From Nocardiopsaceae bacterium (GTDB lineage: Bacteria > Actinomycetota > Actinomycetes > Streptosporangiales > Streptosporangiaceae), in the NCBI GenBank assembly GCA_017354375.1, contig JAFMRC010000004.1, forward strand, positions 1 to 46,922: 46,922 nt of DNA, in the 5' to 3' direction. Made by a program: the position numbers and the translations under genes. This document shows, one piece after another, positions 25,416 to 33,594 of this stretch. The notes under the pieces were generated by a model that had not been told where the DNA came from, made no database searches, and saw only the letters and a list, made by a program, of their open reading frames with translations. Positions within the stretch are counted from its first letter, which is position 1; each line of letters begins with the position of its first letter.

Positions 25416-26174
25416 CTATTCGCGGCCGAGCGGGGGGAGGACGGTGGCCGTGACCGGCGGGCCGGCCAGCTCGGCGAGGAGATCCCGGACGGCGTGGTCT
25501 TCCGCACCCCCCGGTACGCGGGATTTCGCCCTGAATCCGATCCAGGAGCCGTCGGCGAACGCGACATCCACCCGTTGTGACCTCTCACCCGGCTGCCAGT
25601 CCGGCCGGATCCCGACCTGGCCCGCCTCGTACTCGGTGACAAGGCGACCATCATGGTCCGGGGAATCATGCATGATCACGACCCTGGCGCTCGTGCGTAT
25701 CCACGTCAGCGACCGATCAAACTTTTCGATGTAGTTGAGGTTGCGGCTCCCGCCGACGGCGACCACCAGCTCCCCCGCCATCGAGTCCCAGCCGCCGCCC
25801 ATCCACCACTTCTTAAGCCGACGCGGCGCGGGCCAGATCCCCGCACTGCGCAGAAAAGGAGGCTGGGGGATGCGATCATGCAGCAGATCGCACCCGATAA
25901 ACCCATCGATCTCCTCGCCCTCGCCCACGCCCGCGCGCTTGGCAAGCCCTGGGCTGTAACGCTGTAGCCGTTCCCGGACCTCCGACGGCGACCGCGCCGG
26001 GACGTACCGGGCACCGATTGGCATGAAGCTCCCATCATCGCGAAGTACCCGCTGTATAGCCCGGTCGCTTCGGCTGGGTTTAAAGTCCTCAGGCACGTAC
26101 CACGGTATGCCGTACTTGGTAACCCCGGTCTGGCCGGGCTGGCCCCAGGTGACCGGCTTCCTCTCCTGCGCCAT
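25416..26174 (-). CDS. unknown protein coupled to the WXG100-like gene
   Basis: 252 aa, no signal peptide or membrane helix, Trp-rich in places (RRLKKWWMGGGWDS). A segment GELVVAVGGSRNLNYIEKFDRSLTWI followed by a beta-rich half gives no family I recognise. Its ATG overlaps the stop of the WXG100-like gene by one base (TGATG), so the two are made together. In type VII secretion gene pairs the downstream gene is often the effector or immunity protein, but nothing in this sequence shows a toxin fold. Function unknown. Confidence 0.7.
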   Translation of the reverse strand: MAQERKPVTWGQPGQTGVTKYGIPWYVPEDFKPSRSDRAIQRVLRDDGSFMPIGARYVPARSPSEVRERLQRYSPGLAKRAGVGEGEEIDGFIGCDLLHDRIPQPPFLRSAGIWPAPRRLKKWWMGGGWDSMAGELVVAVGGSRNLNYIEKFDRSLTWIRTSARVVIMHDSPDHDGRLVTEYEAGQVGIRPDWQPGERSQRVDVAFADGSWIGFRAKSRVPGGAEDHAVRDLLAELAGPPVTATVLPPLGRE

Positions 26175-27685
26175 CAGGGTCCCTCCGGCTCGGGGGAGGG
26201 AGCGGCCCCCGGTTCGGGGGAAGGGCTAGGCCTCGGCTCGGGGGACGAGCCCGGCGCCGGGCCGGCCGGCGGCTTGGTGCCGTTGAGCTGTGCCTCGATC
26301 CGGCTGGCGGTCGGCGCCTGGGGGATCGGCGGGCTCTCTATGCCCAGGGTCCGGCCGAGGTCGTTCTCCTCCTGACGGATTTTTCCCTCCAGCGCATCCT
26401 TGGCGGCGGCCTCGCCCACGACCTTGCCTTCATGGAGCGCGGCCCCTTTCAGGCCCACGCCCTCCAACGACGCCTTGCCCATGACCTCCCCGATCGCGTG
26501 CTTGGCAGCCCAATCGAGGGTCTTCCCATTCCCGGCTTCAATGGCGCCCCGCAGGCCAAGCATGCCGCCTTCCTTCCAGATTTTTCCCTCCTTCATGAAG
26601 TCGCTGGCCAGCCTCGTGAACTTCAAGAGCTTCCCCAGCCCGCTGGCCTCATCGTAGCCCTGGCGAACCGTCTTCGCGGCCTCGAGTGCCTCCTTCAGCC
26701 CTTTGTAGAAGCGGGCGAGCCTGCCGGCCTCCTCCACTCCTTCCCCCGCCTTCGCGGCAAGCCACTCCGCGACCTTTGGTGAGTCGGCGAGCTGGGCGAG
26801 GCCCGCGGTGAAGAAATCGGCGATGAGCTGGCCGACGACCCATTCCGCGATGTCGCGGATGATCGAGACGATGAAGTTGTGGGCCGTCGCGGCCGCGTCG
26901 GCCGCCTCCTGGAGGATCTGCTGGGTCTGGCCCATCACGCCCGCCAGCTCGGACAGGCCCTGGATGACGTAGTACATGAAGACGCCAAACGATTCCGAGG
27001 CGTCTCCCGCCCATTCCGCCGGCAGGTCCGCCGCACCCTGCCTCAGGTCCCCGATCACGGCGTTCAGCGCGGTGCCCTGATCGTGCCAGGTCATCGCGGC
27101 GGCCTCCAGCGCGGCGGTGTCGCCGGTGACGTCGTCGAGAAGCTTGGGCAGCTCAGGGACGTGGCTGATCACCCAGTTGATGGCCTCGTCCAGCAGCCCG
27201 TCCAGCCCGCCCCCGTCGCCGGGCGGCTTCGTCAGGGGCGGCATCGGCCTCTCCGAGCCGCTCGTCCAGTCGCCGTAACAGATCTGGGTGGACGCGCAGA
27301 TATCGACGAACCTGGAATAATCGCCCGCTTCCGCGGCACCCTGCAGGCCCCCGCCGACCTCGACGCCCGGGCCGAGCATCCGCCGGATCCCGTCGGCCAT
27401 GTCGCTGTCCAGGTCGTGGTAGGAGGACGCGGTGTCGTGCAGGCTCTGGGCAACCTGGGTGATCTGCCCCGGAAGCTGGGCGACGATCTCCCTGACCTCG
27501 TCCGCGTGCTGGGTATACGCCCGGTACAGGTCCCCGGCCTCGGGCAGCTTCCCGAACGAGTCACCGTTCAGGTGCACCCCGGCCAGCGCGGAGCGGATCC
27601 GCACCAGCCGATCCTCCTGGCGAGCCACCACCCGCGCGTACCCCCGGATCGCTCCCGGATTCGCAACAACTCCCTCAGCTGACAT
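26174..27685 (-). CDS. large protein with two WXG100/ESX-like helical domains
   Basis: About 503 aa. The first ~100 residues form an ESX-like helical hairpin (AIRGYARVVARQEDRLVRIRSAL...). A second helical hairpin around 195-300 contains the W-x-G turn (LPAEWAGDASESFGVF), as in type VII secretion substrates. Helices continue (IIRDIAEWVVGQLIADFF), then an Ala/Lys-rich part and a Pro/Ser/Glu-rich tail (PSPEPGAAPSPEPEG) with no recognisable toxin domain. It is probably exported by, or part of, an ESX-like system; no secretion ATPase genes are in the window. ATG 27685 is preferred over 27697 because GGGGAG precedes it. It overlaps the 252-aa gene by one base. Confidence 0.78.
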   Translation of the reverse strand: MSAEGVVANPGAIRGYARVVARQEDRLVRIRSALAGVHLNGDSFGKLPEAGDLYRAYTQHADEVREIVAQLPGQITQVAQSLHDTASSYHDLDSDMADGIRRMLGPGVEVGGGLQGAAEAGDYSRFVDICASTQICYGDWTSGSERPMPPLTKPPGDGGGLDGLLDEAINWVISHVPELPKLLDDVTGDTAALEAAAMTWHDQGTALNAVIGDLRQGAADLPAEWAGDASESFGVFMYYVIQGLSELAGVMGQTQQILQEAADAAATAHNFIVSIIRDIAEWVVGQLIADFFTAGLAQLADSPKVAEWLAAKAGEGVEEAGRLARFYKGLKEALEAAKTVRQGYDEASGLGKLLKFTRLASDFMKEGKIWKEGGMLGLRGAIEAGNGKTLDWAAKHAIGEVMGKASLEGVGLKGAALHEGKVVGEAAAKDALEGKIRQEENDLGRTLGIESPPIPQAPTASRIEAQLNGTKPPAGPAPGSSPEPRPSPSPEPGAAPSPEPEGP

Positions 27686-27875
27686 CCCGCTCCCCATCCG
27701 CCACTACTGAAGGTTTCCTTCCGATTACAAATTAACGCGGGCATGGGGAATTCGGTGCGTTATTACATGATTACTTTGCCATTACCTGTACGAATCTGTA
27801 TTTACCCAGGTAAGGCCGGAGAAGCCGCCGGAAACCAGGCGAAACAGGAGGTCAGAGCATGTATAAAAGTGGCCT

Positions 27876-28001
27876 GTGGGACCTAAGTTACGGATCGGTT
27901 TGCCGGAAGAGAAGGGCAACTCAGGCGACCGCCCGTACGCCTTCGACAAGGAAAAGTACGAACAATGGCCCGCCGTGAAGTGCGGGATCAACCGCGCCTA
28001 A
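27876..28001 (+). pseudogene. fragment of an IS5-family transposase
   Basis: A 41-codon plus-strand frame reads ...SGDRPYAFDKEKYEQWPAVKCGINR and stops two codons later. This matches the C-terminal block of IS5-type DDE transposases, which as I recall reads like RPPAFD..YKQRHAVECGINRLKRHR. The rest of the transposase and the terminal repeats are missing, and the end overlaps the XRE stop. A relic, not a gene. The remainder of 27686-27875 holds nothing I recognise. Confidence 0.5.
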
Positions 28002-28897
28002 GCGGACTGGAGCGTCTGGGACCAGAAGTCGGCGGCCTTGAGGAGGCGGGCCTTGGAGTCGGCGGGGTCCAGGGAGGCGGCGGCCAGCATCGTGAACGCG
28101 AGGCGATGCAGGTAGGTCTCCCGCTCGCCCTCCAGGATGAAGCCGCTGCGCATCTGCTCGGTGGAGACCACGTCCTGCAGCACCGCGTCGGTGTCCTCGG
28201 TGCCGAAGCCGAACACCACGAACGACTCCCCCACCACCGTGTGGTCCACCTCGAGGGGGAGGATGCGCAGCTCGACGTTGGGCCGGCCGGCGATGTCGGC
28301 CAGGTACAGGAGCTGGTCGCGCATGATCTGCGCGTCGCCGATCCTGCGCTGCAGCACCGACTCGTCCAGGACGACCTCGATGCGCAGGCCGTCGCGCTGC
28401 AGGACGTGCTGGCGGCGCATCCGCACCCGGACCAGGCGGCCGATCGCGCCCGGGGCCACCGGCTCCACCCTGCTGTAGCTGCTGATGATCCTGCGCGCGT
28501 ACGCCTCGGTCTGCAGCAGGCCGGGGACCACGTCCACGTGCCAGATCGCCATCGACGTGGCCTCGTGCTCCAGGCCGATAAACTGGCGGTAGTCCTCGGA
28601 GATCGTGTTCGCGTACTCCTGCTCCTCCCACCAGCCCTTGAGCGTGGCGTCCTGGGCGAGGTCGAGGAGCATCCGGCGGCGCTCGCCGGTCACCTTGTAG
28701 TAATCGAGGAGGCGCTGGACCTCCTTCGGCGGCAGGCTGGTCTTGGCCCGCTCATACCGGGAGATCTTGGACGGGCTCCACTTCAGCGCGTGCGCGACCG
28801 CGTCGCCGCTGCGGCCCATGGACTCCCTGATCGCGCGCAGCTCGGCCGCGAGGCGACGCCGCCGGACGGTGGGACTGCTCGCGTCCTCCATCGGCAT
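27998..28897 (-). CDS. XRE-family regulator with DUF5753 domain
   Basis: About 299 aa. An N-terminal helix-turn-helix (RRRLAAELRAIRESMGRSGDAVAHALKWSPSKISRYERAK) is followed by the DUF5753 effector domain (YANTISEDYRQFIGLEHEATSMAIWHVDVVPGLLQTEAYAR). The domain pair is typical of actinobacterial regulators that work with a DUF397 protein. ATG 28897 is chosen because AGGAG lies 8 nt upstream; the GTG of the ORF track overlaps that site. A perfect TGCAATTGCA palindrome lies ~200 bp upstream, and related sites precede the LAL and RsbW-like genes. Confidence 0.9.
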   Translation of the reverse strand: MPMEDASSPTVRRRRLAAELRAIRESMGRSGDAVAHALKWSPSKISRYERAKTSLPPKEVQRLLDYYKVTGERRRMLLDLAQDATLKGWWEEQEYANTISEDYRQFIGLEHEATSMAIWHVDVVPGLLQTEAYARRIISSYSRVEPVAPGAIGRLVRVRMRRQHVLQRDGLRIEVVLDESVLQRRIGDAQIMRDQLLYLADIAGRPNVELRILPLEVDHTVVGESFVVFGFGTEDTDAVLQDVVSTEQMRSGFILEGERETYLHRLAFTMLAAASLDPADSKARLLKAADFWSQTLQSA

Positions 28898-29095
28898 CGG
28901 GCTCACTCCTCTCGGGGCCGCGCGAAGGGCTGCCGGGGGGTCGGGGCGGAGGGGTCCGCTGCAACTGTCATGAATATTTCACGGACACAATTTACGAAAC
29001 GTGTAGGACAACGATACTCGCGGACGCAAGCGATTGCAGCACCGGGACGGGGAAAGTTGATAGATATGGCTGCACGTGCGAGCGTGCCCGGCGGA

Positions 29096-29105
29096 TGCAA
29101 TTGCA
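29096..29105. promoter_or_regulatory. TGCAA/TTGCA palindrome, site 1
   Basis: Perfect 10-bp palindrome TGCAATTGCA upstream of the XRE gene. Related sites at 29819-29829 and 33595-33605 suggest one shared regulator. Confidence 0.45.
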
Positions 29106-29301
29106 CCGCACCCGGCAAACGCGGGCGGGCGGCGGGCGGCGGCCGGACCGCGGGAAGACCGGCAACCCCGCAGGTCGGCTGTTACAGGTGGGACTCACGA
29201 CGCCCGTGGTTCGACAGATATTGATGCAGCGGAACGGATCGATGCGATTCCATAGAAACAGGGTTCACTACCGTGGAGGCAAAAGCCTCATGGGGTGGCC
29301 A

Positions 29302-29341
29302 TTATCCGGAATTAGTTAGCGCCGCTAAGAGCCTCGGATAA
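29302..29341. repeat. nested hairpin TTATCCG...TTAGC-GCC-GCTAA...CGGATAA
   Basis: Outer 7-bp arms and an inner 5-bp stem with a 3-nt loop. RNA-structure-like, but it matches no riboswitch class I can name, and no plus-strand gene follows. Confidence 0.4.
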
Positions 29342-29369
29342 AAACTTTCGGAGGTTTCGAGCGCATGCC

Positions 29370-29411
29370 AACGGCCCGCAGCCGATCACGGGTAATCGGC
29401 AACGGGCCGTT
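29370..29411. terminator. terminator of the small exported peptide gene
   Basis: AACGGCCCG / CGGGCCGTT outer stem plus an inner CCGAT/ATCGG stem, beginning 20 bp beyond the stop of the peptide gene at 29431. Confidence 0.75.
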
Positions 29412-29430
29412 AGTCGGTAAGCGAATCGGC

Positions 29431-29589
29431 TCAGCCCATCAGGCCACCGGAACCAGGGTTTGCGGATGCAACGACGGCGGAGCCAACGGGCGCGGTGGAG
29501 GCGGCGACGGTGGCGACCGAGCCGGCCACGACGCCGAGGGAACCGAGGCTGATAACGATCGGAGCGATAACAGTCTTCTTAATGCGCAT
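29431..29589 (-). CDS. 52-aa exported or membrane peptide
   Basis: MRIKKTVIAPIVISLGSLGVVAGSVATVAAS is a short basic start followed by one hydrophobic segment, like a signal peptide, leaving a ~20-residue Ala/Gly/Ser tail (SANPGSGGLMG). The ATG has GGAGG 5 nt upstream, and the gene ends at a strong terminator, so it is likely real despite its size. I do not recognise the family; small exported peptides of this shape are common in actinomycetes. It lies between the XRE and LAL regulators. The longer ORF in the track (74 aa) starts too early. Confidence 0.65.
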   Translation of the reverse strand: MRIKKTVIAPIVISLGSLGVVAGSVATVAASTAPVGSAVVASANPGSGGLMG

Positions 29590-29818
29590 GATGCCCTCCA
29601 TGGCATTTGCCAAGGTCAGAGACGTGCGGCCTGGCATTGTCGGCCCCACGGTCACGTCGTCATGCCGTGTTCACTGCCAGTTGCAGTCTGATTACACCTA
29701 TAATCATGATTTCCCGGGATTCATTGTTCAATCCTTTAATCTGGCGTAATTCATGCACTAGCGGTTGCAAGTTACCATGCAGTAGAAAGAATCAGGAAAA
29801 TCGTCATGCAATATGTTT

Positions 29819-29829
29819 TGCAAGTTGCA
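29819..29829. promoter_or_regulatory. TGCAA/TTGCA palindrome, site 2
   Basis: TGCAAGTTGCA, a 5-1-5 palindrome 117 bp before the LAL start, with TTGCAAGTT repeated 54 bp earlier. Confidence 0.5.
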
Positions 29830-29911
29830 CAGAACTTTTCTCAGCGACTTTTGCGGCACCATTAACCGCGAATTACGGATGCTCTCGAATGGGTGTCCAA
29901 ATTTATTCCGC

Positions 29912-29940
29912 TTGTTCCGGTGATGCCCGGCGCGTACGCT
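29912..29940 (+). promoter_or_regulatory. candidate promoter of leaderless LAL gene
   Basis: TTGTTC, 17-nt spacer, TACGCT, then 6 nt to the ATG at 29947. No ribosome site precedes that ATG, so a leaderless transcript fits. Confidence 0.5.
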
Positions 29941-29946
29941 CGGACC

Positions 29947-32802
29947 ATGACTCCAGTCCCCCCCGCTGGTGCACTGGTCGGCCGCGACGAAGAGCTGAAT
30001 CTGCTCCACGGCCTCTTAAGAGCTGCCGCGAAGGGTCGCGGCAGCGCAGTGCTGATCGAGGGCGAGCCGGGCATCGGCAAGTCCGCCCTCGCGCGCTCGG
30101 TGATGGGCCAAGCGCGCGATCTGGGCTGCGAGGCGTTCTGGGGCACCGGTGACGAGCTCGGCCAGGGACTCCCGCTGCACCCGTTCCTGGACGCGCTCCG
30201 GGTCCGGGAGCCGTCGGCGAGCGCCCGGCGGGCCACGATCATGGGCCTGCTGCGCGGCGAGATCGCCGGCGACCGCGGCGCCGACATCCCGGCCGCCATG
30301 GCCGAGCAGATGCTGGCCCTGGTCACCGAGCAGTGCGCCGCCAACCCCACCGTGCTGGTCATCGACGACCTGCAGTGGGCCGACCCGGCCAGCGTCGGCC
30401 TGTGGGGACGGCTGGCCCGGCTGGCCGAGCAGATGCCCCTGCTGCTCATCGCCACCCTGCGCCCGGTCCCGAAGCGGGACGACATCGTCAAGCTGCGCCG
30501 CGTCGTGGACGGGGAGGCGCGGATACAGCTCGACGCGCTCACCGAAGCCGCCGTCACCGACCTGGTGGCGAAGCTGGCCGGGGGCAAGCCCGACGACGAC
30601 CTGATGCGGCTCGCCGACGGGGCGGCCGGCAACCCCCTGTACCTGACCGAGCTCGTGGGCGCGCTGTCCCGCGGAGACGGGCTCGTCCGCACGGCGGCGG
30701 GAATCGTCGAGCTGTCGGGAGACGCCGCTCCGGGTTCCCTGTCGGCGGCGATCGCGGACCGGCTCGGGTTCGTCAGCGGTGAGGCGCGCGACATGCTGCG
30801 GGCCGCCGCGCTGCTCGGCGTCGGCTTCACGGTCGGCGACCTCGCGACGGTGCTGGACCGCAAGGTCACGGAGCTGATTCCCGTCGTCGATGAGGCGTGC
30901 GCGGCGGGAGTCCTCACCGAGTGCGGCAACCGGCTCGGCTTCCGGCATCCACTCATCCACGAGGCACTATACAGCGAAACGCCGGTGCCGCTGCGCGCCG
31001 CCTGGCACCGTGACGCCGCGCAGTCTCTGGCGGAAGCTGGCGTGCCGGCGGACCGGGTCGCCCGGCAATTGCTCCATGCCTCCGACGGCGCCGATGAGAC
31101 CGCCGCGGCGCTGGATACTCCGTCAATGGACGAGTGGATCCTGGACTGGCTGGCCAAGTCGGCGGACCAACTCGTCAGCCAGGCGCCGGGGGTCGCGGTC
31201 GAGCTTCTCGCTCACGCCGCCGATAGTTGCCCCGTGGACTCCGCCCGGTACGGCTGGCTCATGGCCCGCCGCGCCGAGGCCCTGTTCCGCATCGGCGACA
31301 CCAGCAGGGCCGAGGATGTGGCCAACCGGGCCCTGGAATTCGTGACCGAACCGGGGCTGCGGGTGGACCTGCACTTCACGCTGGCACAGTGCCATGGCAT
31401 AGGCGGCTCGTCGGCAGAGTCCCTCGCCACGCTCAAGCAAGCTCTGGAATCGCCTGGAATCTCCGCCCAGCAGCGGGCCAGGCTGCTGATCCCCGCCGCA
31501 CGCGGCCACTTCAACCTCGGTGAATTCGAACAGGCTATCCGCACCGCTACTGATGGCCTGGCAGCGGCGGAAGAAGCAGGCGACAACTGGACCAAGGGCT
31601 GGGCACTTCTCGTGCTGAGCACCGTGGCACTTACACAAGGCCGGAATAGCGATGCGCTGCCTCTGTACGACAGGGCGCTAACGGTGACGCAAGCGGATCC
31701 CGCGTTGACAGATCTGCGACTATTGCTACAAGTCAACAAGGCCGCTGCTCTAGGAAACCTCGACCGGTATGAAGAGGCGCTGACTACAGCTCGGCAGGCG
31801 CGGAAGCTAGCGGACCAGGTCGGAACCGTGATCCGCCTGGCGCAGGCGCATTGCACCCTTGGCACGCTCCTCTTGGAGTCAGGACAATGGGACGCCGCCC
31901 TCAGCGAGGTCAAAGCCCTGCATCCAGACTTGAAGGAGCCATTCGCGGCTTGCAGCGATCTCGGAGTAGCAGCTGTGATTAGCTTCCACCGAGGTGACAT
32001 TGAAGCTTCCCACCACCTCCTCGCATCGGCGGTGCCTCACGCGGAGCGCCTGGGCCACCGGTTCAGCAGTCCGCTGGCGCTCGCGCGCAGCCTGGACCGG
32101 GAGCGGGACGGAGACCTGCCGGGAGCGCTGGCCGTCCTGACCGGCGGCGACACCGAGGAACTGGGGCAGCTGGAGGAGGTGCTCGCCGACGCCGTTCGGC
32201 TGGCGGTGCGGGCCGGCGACCTGGCCACCGCGCGGAAGCTCACGCAGCACGCCGCCGAGCTGGCCGACGGCTCCGAGGTTCCGCACCGGCACGGGGATGC
32301 GCTCTACTGCCGCGGGATGCTCGACTCCGATCCGGAGAAGCTGCTGGCCGCGGCGGCCAGGTACGGGGACGCCACCCGGCCGCTGCACCAGGCCAAGGCC
32401 CTGGAGGCAGCCGCGACGATCTTCGTGGAGCGCGACGACGAGGAGTCGCGGGGGCGGGCACGAGACGCGATGAGCCGTTCGGTGGAAGTCTATGAATTTT
32501 TGGGGGCCGCGGCCGACGTGCAGCGGGTGTCGTCGGTGTTCCGCGCGCACGGGATCCGGCGCGGGCCGCACTCCCGGCACCGGAAGGCCGAGAGCGGGTG
32601 GGAGAGCCTGACGCCGATGGAGGAGAAGGTCGCGGGGTTCGTGGAAGAGGGGCTGTCCAACCCGGAGATCGCCGAGCGGCTGGTGCTGTCGCGGCGCACC
32701 GTCGGGACGCACGTGTCGCACATCCTCAAGAAGCTGTCCGTGGCGTCGCGGGCGGACATCGCCCGGGAGGCGGCGCTGCGATCGGTCGCCGCGGCCCGGT
32801 AA
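29947..32802 (+). CDS. LAL-type LuxR transcriptional regulator
   Basis: 951 aa, full length for a large ATP-binding LuxR regulator. An N-terminal AAA/NACHT-like ATPase has Walker A GEPGIGKS (39-46) and Walker B VLVIDDLQWAD (~136). A long TPR-like helical region follows, and the C-terminus is a LuxR helix-turn-helix (SLTPMEEKVAGFVEEGLSNPEIAERLVLSRRTVGTHVSHILKKL). These proteins activate secondary metabolism or sugar genes in response to an unknown ligand. ATG 29947 is chosen on the -10 spacing; 29893 in the track is less likely. A patch of about 500 bp (31490-32010) inside the TPR region has clearly lower GC than the rest, which may mark recombination. Confidence 0.92.
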   Translation: MTPVPPAGALVGRDEELNLLHGLLRAAAKGRGSAVLIEGEPGIGKSALARSVMGQARDLGCEAFWGTGDELGQGLPLHPFLDALRVREPSASARRATIMGLLRGEIAGDRGADIPAAMAEQMLALVTEQCAANPTVLVIDDLQWADPASVGLWGRLARLAEQMPLLLIATLRPVPKRDDIVKLRRVVDGEARIQLDALTEAAVTDLVAKLAGGKPDDDLMRLADGAAGNPLYLTELVGALSRGDGLVRTAAGIVELSGDAAPGSLSAAIADRLGFVSGEARDMLRAAALLGVGFTVGDLATVLDRKVTELIPVVDEACAAGVLTECGNRLGFRHPLIHEALYSETPVPLRAAWHRDAAQSLAEAGVPADRVARQLLHASDGADETAAALDTPSMDEWILDWLAKSADQLVSQAPGVAVELLAHAADSCPVDSARYGWLMARRAEALFRIGDTSRAEDVANRALEFVTEPGLRVDLHFTLAQCHGIGGSSAESLATLKQALESPGISAQQRARLLIPAARGHFNLGEFEQAIRTATDGLAAAEEAGDNWTKGWALLVLSTVALTQGRNSDALPLYDRALTVTQADPALTDLRLLLQVNKAAALGNLDRYEEALTTARQARKLADQVGTVIRLAQAHCTLGTLLLESGQWDAALSEVKALHPDLKEPFAACSDLGVAAVISFHRGDIEASHHLLASAVPHAERLGHRFSSPLALARSLDRERDGDLPGALAVLTGGDTEELGQLEEVLADAVRLAVRAGDLATARKLTQHAAELADGSEVPHRHGDALYCRGMLDSDPEKLLAAAARYGDATRPLHQAKALEAAATIFVERDDEESRGRARDAMSRSVEVYEFLGAAADVQRVSSVFRAHGIRRGPHSRHRKAESGWESLTPMEEKVAGFVEEGLSNPEIAERLVLSRRTVGTHVSHILKKLSVASRADIAREAALRSVAAAR

Positions 32803-32810
32803 CGCAGACG

Positions 32811-32843
32811 GAAGGGGGCGGTGCTTGCCCTCCCGCCCCCTTC
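32811..32843 (+). terminator. terminator of LAL gene
   Basis: GAAGGGGGCGG / CCGCCCCCTTC hairpin with an 11-nt loop, starting 8 bp after the LAL stop and followed by TTCCCCC. Confidence 0.75.
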
Positions 32844-32884
32844 TTCCCCCGGCTCTTCCCCGATGCTTCCCCGATACGAAGAAC

Positions 32885-32927
32885 GGGGACGGCGCGCTCC
32901 CGGGGGGCATTTGAGCGCGCCGTCCCC
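32885..32927. terminator. strong 15-bp hairpin after the RsbW-like gene
   Basis: Perfect stem GGGGACGGCGCGCTC / GAGCGCGCCGTCCCC with a 13-nt loop, between the convergent LAL and RsbW-like genes. It probably ends the minus-strand transcript. Confidence 0.75.
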
Positions 32928-32994
32928 TGTCGGTACCCCGGGCCGCGTGGTCGCGGGAGGAGAACCCGCGGCCCGGGGGGCCTTGGTTACCCGG

Positions 32995-33501
32995 CTACTC
33001 GCCGAGCTTCAGCGAGAAGTACACGGCCTTCCCGCTGGTCGTGCGGTAGAAGCCCCACTCGTCGGCGAGCGTGTCGACGAGCATCAGGCCGCGGCCCGTC
33101 TCGGCGTCGGCGGGGGTGTCCAGCTCCGGTTCCGGCAGCACGGGCGATGCGTCGTGCACGTCCACCCGCAGCCGGCCCCGCAGGCACCGGATTACCATCT
33201 CGATGTCTCCGGCCGCGCCGCCGGGCGCCATCTGGCCACCGGGCGCCACCTGGCCGGGTACCACGTGGCTGGGTGCCACCTGGCCGGGCGCCACCTGGCC
33301 GGGCGTCGCCGCGTATGCCATCGCGTTCGTGACCAGCTCGCTGACCAGCAGGGTCGCGGTATCGGCGTCCACCGGGACGTCCCAGACGGCGATGGCCACG
33401 CGAACCTGCTTGCGGGCCTCGGCCACCGCGCTGGGGCTGGCGGCCAGCCGGATTCGGCACTGTTGCAGTTCGGTCGGACGGGTCGGCGCCATAGCTTGCA
33501 T
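32995..33501 (-). CDS. RsbW-like ATP-binding protein (anti-sigma/serine kinase type)
   Basis: 168 aa GHKL-fold ATPase: N box LLVSELVTNAMAYA (51-64), G1 VDVHDASPVLP (~113-123), G2 ETGRGLMLVDTLADEWG (~134-150). Such HATPase_c_2 proteins phosphorylate anti-anti-sigma factors or bind sigma factors. About 32 extra residues (67-98) of GQVAP-type pentapeptides lie between the N and G1 boxes, coded by 15-bp tandem repeats; they fall where a strand-loop normally connects, so the ATP site should survive. ATG 33501 has AGGAG 7 nt upstream; the ORF track begins too early. A TGCAAATTGCA palindrome is ~95 bp upstream. No sigma or antagonist gene is adjacent. Confidence 0.85.
   Translation of the reverse strand: MQAMAPTRPTELQQCRIRLAASPSAVAEARKQVRVAIAVWDVPVDADTATLLVSELVTNAMAYAATPGQVAPGQVAPSHVVPGQVAPGGQMAPGGAAGDIEMVIRCLRGRLRVDVHDASPVLPEPELDTPADAETGRGLMLVDTLADEWGFYRTTSGKAVYFSLKLGE
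33223..33300 (-). repeat. 15-bp tandem repeat inside the RsbW-like gene
   Basis: Four 15-bp units of GGGCGCCACCTGGCC and close variants plus one 18-bp unit, in frame, coding for (G)GQVAP-like pentapeptides. Confidence 0.85.
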
Positions 33502-33594
33502 GGGGCGCTCCTTTGGTGGAGCTGGTCTTCCTGGGTCCCGGCGCCCTTGCCGGTTGCATTCCAGCCTCATTGCCTGTTGCTCTTCAATTGTTCG

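Larger units (their letters stand above)
28898..29430. other. 533-bp gap upstream of XRE with palindromes
   Basis: No gene supported; ORFs in the track here are short and Arg/Pro-rich. It contains TGCAATTGCA (29096-29105), a nested TTATCCG/CGGATAA hairpin (29302-29341) and the peptide-gene terminator (29370-29411). Confidence 0.6.
29590..29946. other. 357-bp AT-rich regulatory gap before LAL regulator
   Basis: Markedly AT-rich compared with the neighbours. It holds TTGCAAGTT (29765), TGCAAGTTGCA (29819-29829), a TATAAT (29699) without a well-spaced -35, and the LAL promoter candidate. No gene seen. Confidence 0.6.

Noticed and set aside
29699-29704. TATAAT as a promoter
   Set aside because: No -35 box at 16-19 nt on the plus strand, and no gene starts at a fitting distance.
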